Position numbers and translations under genes: made by a program. The notes below the pieces were generated by a model. It worked only from the letters and a program-made list of their open reading frames with translations. It did no database searches and was not told the origin of the DNA. Positions 63,041 to 64,000 of a DNA stretch of 64,000 nt are shown in pieces. Source of the DNA: Tropicibacter sp. R16_0 (GTDB taxonomy: Bacteria; Pseudomonadota; Alphaproteobacteria; Rhodobacterales; Rhodobacteraceae); NCBI RefSeq assembly GCF_017743935.1, contig NZ_JAGHRE010000006.1, positions 124,001-188,000 on the forward strand. Direction: 5' to 3'. Positions within the stretch are counted from its first letter, which is position 1. The number at the start of each line of letters is the position of its first letter.

Positions 63041-63061
63041 CTTTGGTAAATTGAAAGCACC

Positions 63062-63913
63062 TCAAAGCCCGTTTTTCAGGCTTTCCCGAATATGATCTTC
63101 GCGCAATTGCATCGTCATTGGGCCGGGTTTACCGGATCCGATTGTAACTCCGTCCAGCTCGACCACTCCGGTGGCAAAGAGGGGGGAGGCGGTGACAAAG
63201 GCCTCGTCCGCCTGCTGTGCTTCGGAGACGGAAAAACCGCGTTCTTCGATTTCCAGCCCTTGCTCCTTGGCGAACTCCAGGATCACCGCGCGAGTTACGC
63301 CGTGCAGGATGTCGTGGGACAGGGCGCGGGTGATGATGCGGTTGTCCTTGATGATGAAGGCGTTGCAGCTTGACCCTTCGGTCACCAACCCATCCTCGAC
63401 AAACCAGACGTCATCGGCGCCTTTGCGTTGTGCGTCGACCTTGCTCATGCAGGTCCACAGGATCTGGACCGTCTTGATGTCGCGGCGACCCCAGCGTTTG
63501 TCGGGGCAGGACACGACCTTGAACCCGGACTCGACAAACGGCATCGACAGCCATGGGATCGACTGCGTGAACGCGATCAGCGTGGGTTTCGGATCGGCAG
63601 GGTAGACAAAATCGCGATCTGCCGGGCCGCGGCTGACCTGCATGTAGATCATGCCCTGGTCCAGATCATTGCGCGCGATCAGCTCGTGGTGCATCGCCAG
63701 CAGCGCGTCCTCGTCAACGTCAAACGGCATTTCGATCTCGGCCAGCGACCGGGCGAGCCGGGCCATATGGGCCGGAAATTCGATCAGCTTGCCATCGATG
63801 ACGGTTGTAACCTCATAAATCGCATCCCCCATCAGAAACCCGCGATCAAAGATCGAAACGGTGGCCTGATCCTCGGGCACATAGCTGCCATTGACGAAAA
63901 CGGTGCGTGTCAT
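63062..63913 (-). CDS. dat: D-amino-acid transaminase (class IV)
   Basis: A 283-residue fold-type IV PLP enzyme. The lysine is K147 in RRDIKTVQIL; the N-terminal SIFDRGFLMGDAIYEVTTV and the later GLVTEGSSCNAFII are hallmarks of D-alanine aminotransferase, as opposed to branched-chain or aminodeoxychorismate lyase types. It interconverts D-amino acids and 2-oxo acids, for instance making D-glutamate. Start 63913 matches the family N-terminus; 24 further codons are open upstream. Convergent with icd. It may connect to the D-amino-acid operon at 5-12 kb only in function. Confidence 0.85.
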   Translation of the reverse strand: MTRTVFVNGSYVPEDQATVSIFDRGFLMGDAIYEVTTVIDGKLIEFPAHMARLARSLAEIEMPFDVDEDALLAMHHELIARNDLDQGMIYMQVSRGPADRDFVYPADPKPTLIAFTQSIPWLSMPFVESGFKVVSCPDKRWGRRDIKTVQILWTCMSKVDAQRKGADDVWFVEDGLVTEGSSCNAFIIKDNRIITRALSHDILHGVTRAVILEFAKEQGLEIEERGFSVSEAQQADEAFVTASPLFATGVVELDGVTIGSGKPGPMTMQLREDHIRESLKNGL

Positions 63914-64000
63914 GGGACTGTCCTGAAGCTGAATTCGAAAGTTCCAACGGGTTATGCGGGCATGTGGCCCCGAAGGCAAACACATGGTGGTACCGGCAGG

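Noticed and set aside
61030-63060. 676-codon minus-strand frame opposite icd
   Set aside because: Fully covered by the monomeric isocitrate dehydrogenase gene; no motifs and a composition typical of antisense frames.
1-64000. CRISPR arrays, tRNA/rRNA genes, complete IS elements, phage genes
   Set aside because: No regularly spaced direct repeats other than the iterons, no cloverleaf-like sequence, no transposase or integrase and no phage structural gene were found on reading.

Overview
The window looks like part of a large extrachromosomal replicon (plasmid or chromid) of a marine Roseobacter-group alphaproteobacterium (Rhodobacterales). The pointers are high GC, TRAP/TAXI transport, a NadQ-type regulator upstream of nadABC, a Methylorubrum-like malyl-CoA lyase, a monomeric isocitrate dehydrogenase, and a RepB (Rep_3)/ParAB replication module. 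The genus cannot be fixed from sequence alone. Coding density is high; no tRNA, rRNA, CRISPR array or complete insertion sequence was found.

Layout. 1-3.7 kb: end of an atypical SDR, an M81 (MlrC-like) peptidase and a Tat-exported peptide-type solute-binding protein with a divergent XRE regulator. 4.7-12.9 kb: a six-gene minus-strand operon (TAXI-TRAP uptake, DadA-like oxidase, Asp/Glu-type racemase, TauE/SafE exporter, D-cysteine desulfhydrase/L-cysteate lyase family enzyme) facing a LysR regulator; together it reads as uptake, stereo-inversion and cleavage of a sulfur or sulfonate amino acid with sulfite export. 13-17.4 kb: nadQ-nadA-nadB-nadC with two matching operator palindromes. 19-23.3 kb: parB-parA, an origin with a DnaA box, AT-rich DNA and 22-bp iterons, and repB. 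Four copies of a 15-bp palindrome (GTTTCG-N3-CGAAAC) lie inside parB, parA, the origin and repB. 23.5-25.5 kb: a divergent subtilisin-like protein. 26-30.8 kb: tex, glpD, glpR.

30.9-37.8 kb: a 1071-residue self-sufficient cobalamin-dependent reductive dehalogenase fused to an FMN/NAD(P)H/[2Fe-2S] reductase, preceded by a short leader ORF, then a group III truncated haemoglobin, two tandem PuuB-like FAD oxidoreductases and a WGR-like protein. 38-44.7 kb: MerR, then a serine-cycle block (glyoxylate aminotransferase, malate-CoA ligase mtkAB, hydroxypyruvate reductase, malyl-CoA lyase) around a LuxR-type regulator with strong palindromes in its promoter. 44.8-52 kb: an agmatinase-family ureohydrolase and ugpBAEC plus a glycerophosphodiesterase with a divergent LysR; glpD/glpR would take the glycerol-3-phosphate onward.

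52-60.5 kb: an alpha/beta hydrolase, an FAD oxidoreductase, and a GntR-controlled cluster (DUF1330, AA_synth/DUF1185, alpha/beta hydrolase, flavin reductase with a degenerate Nudix-like tail, luciferase-like monooxygenase, aldehyde dehydrogenase) that looks like an uncharacterised two-component flavin monooxygenase pathway. 60.8-63.9 kb: monomeric NADP-isocitrate dehydrogenase and a D-amino-acid transaminase. The best candidates for follow-up are the sulfur-amino-acid operon, the repeated palindromes in the replication genes, the reductive dehalogenase locus and the GntR flavin-monooxygenase cluster.
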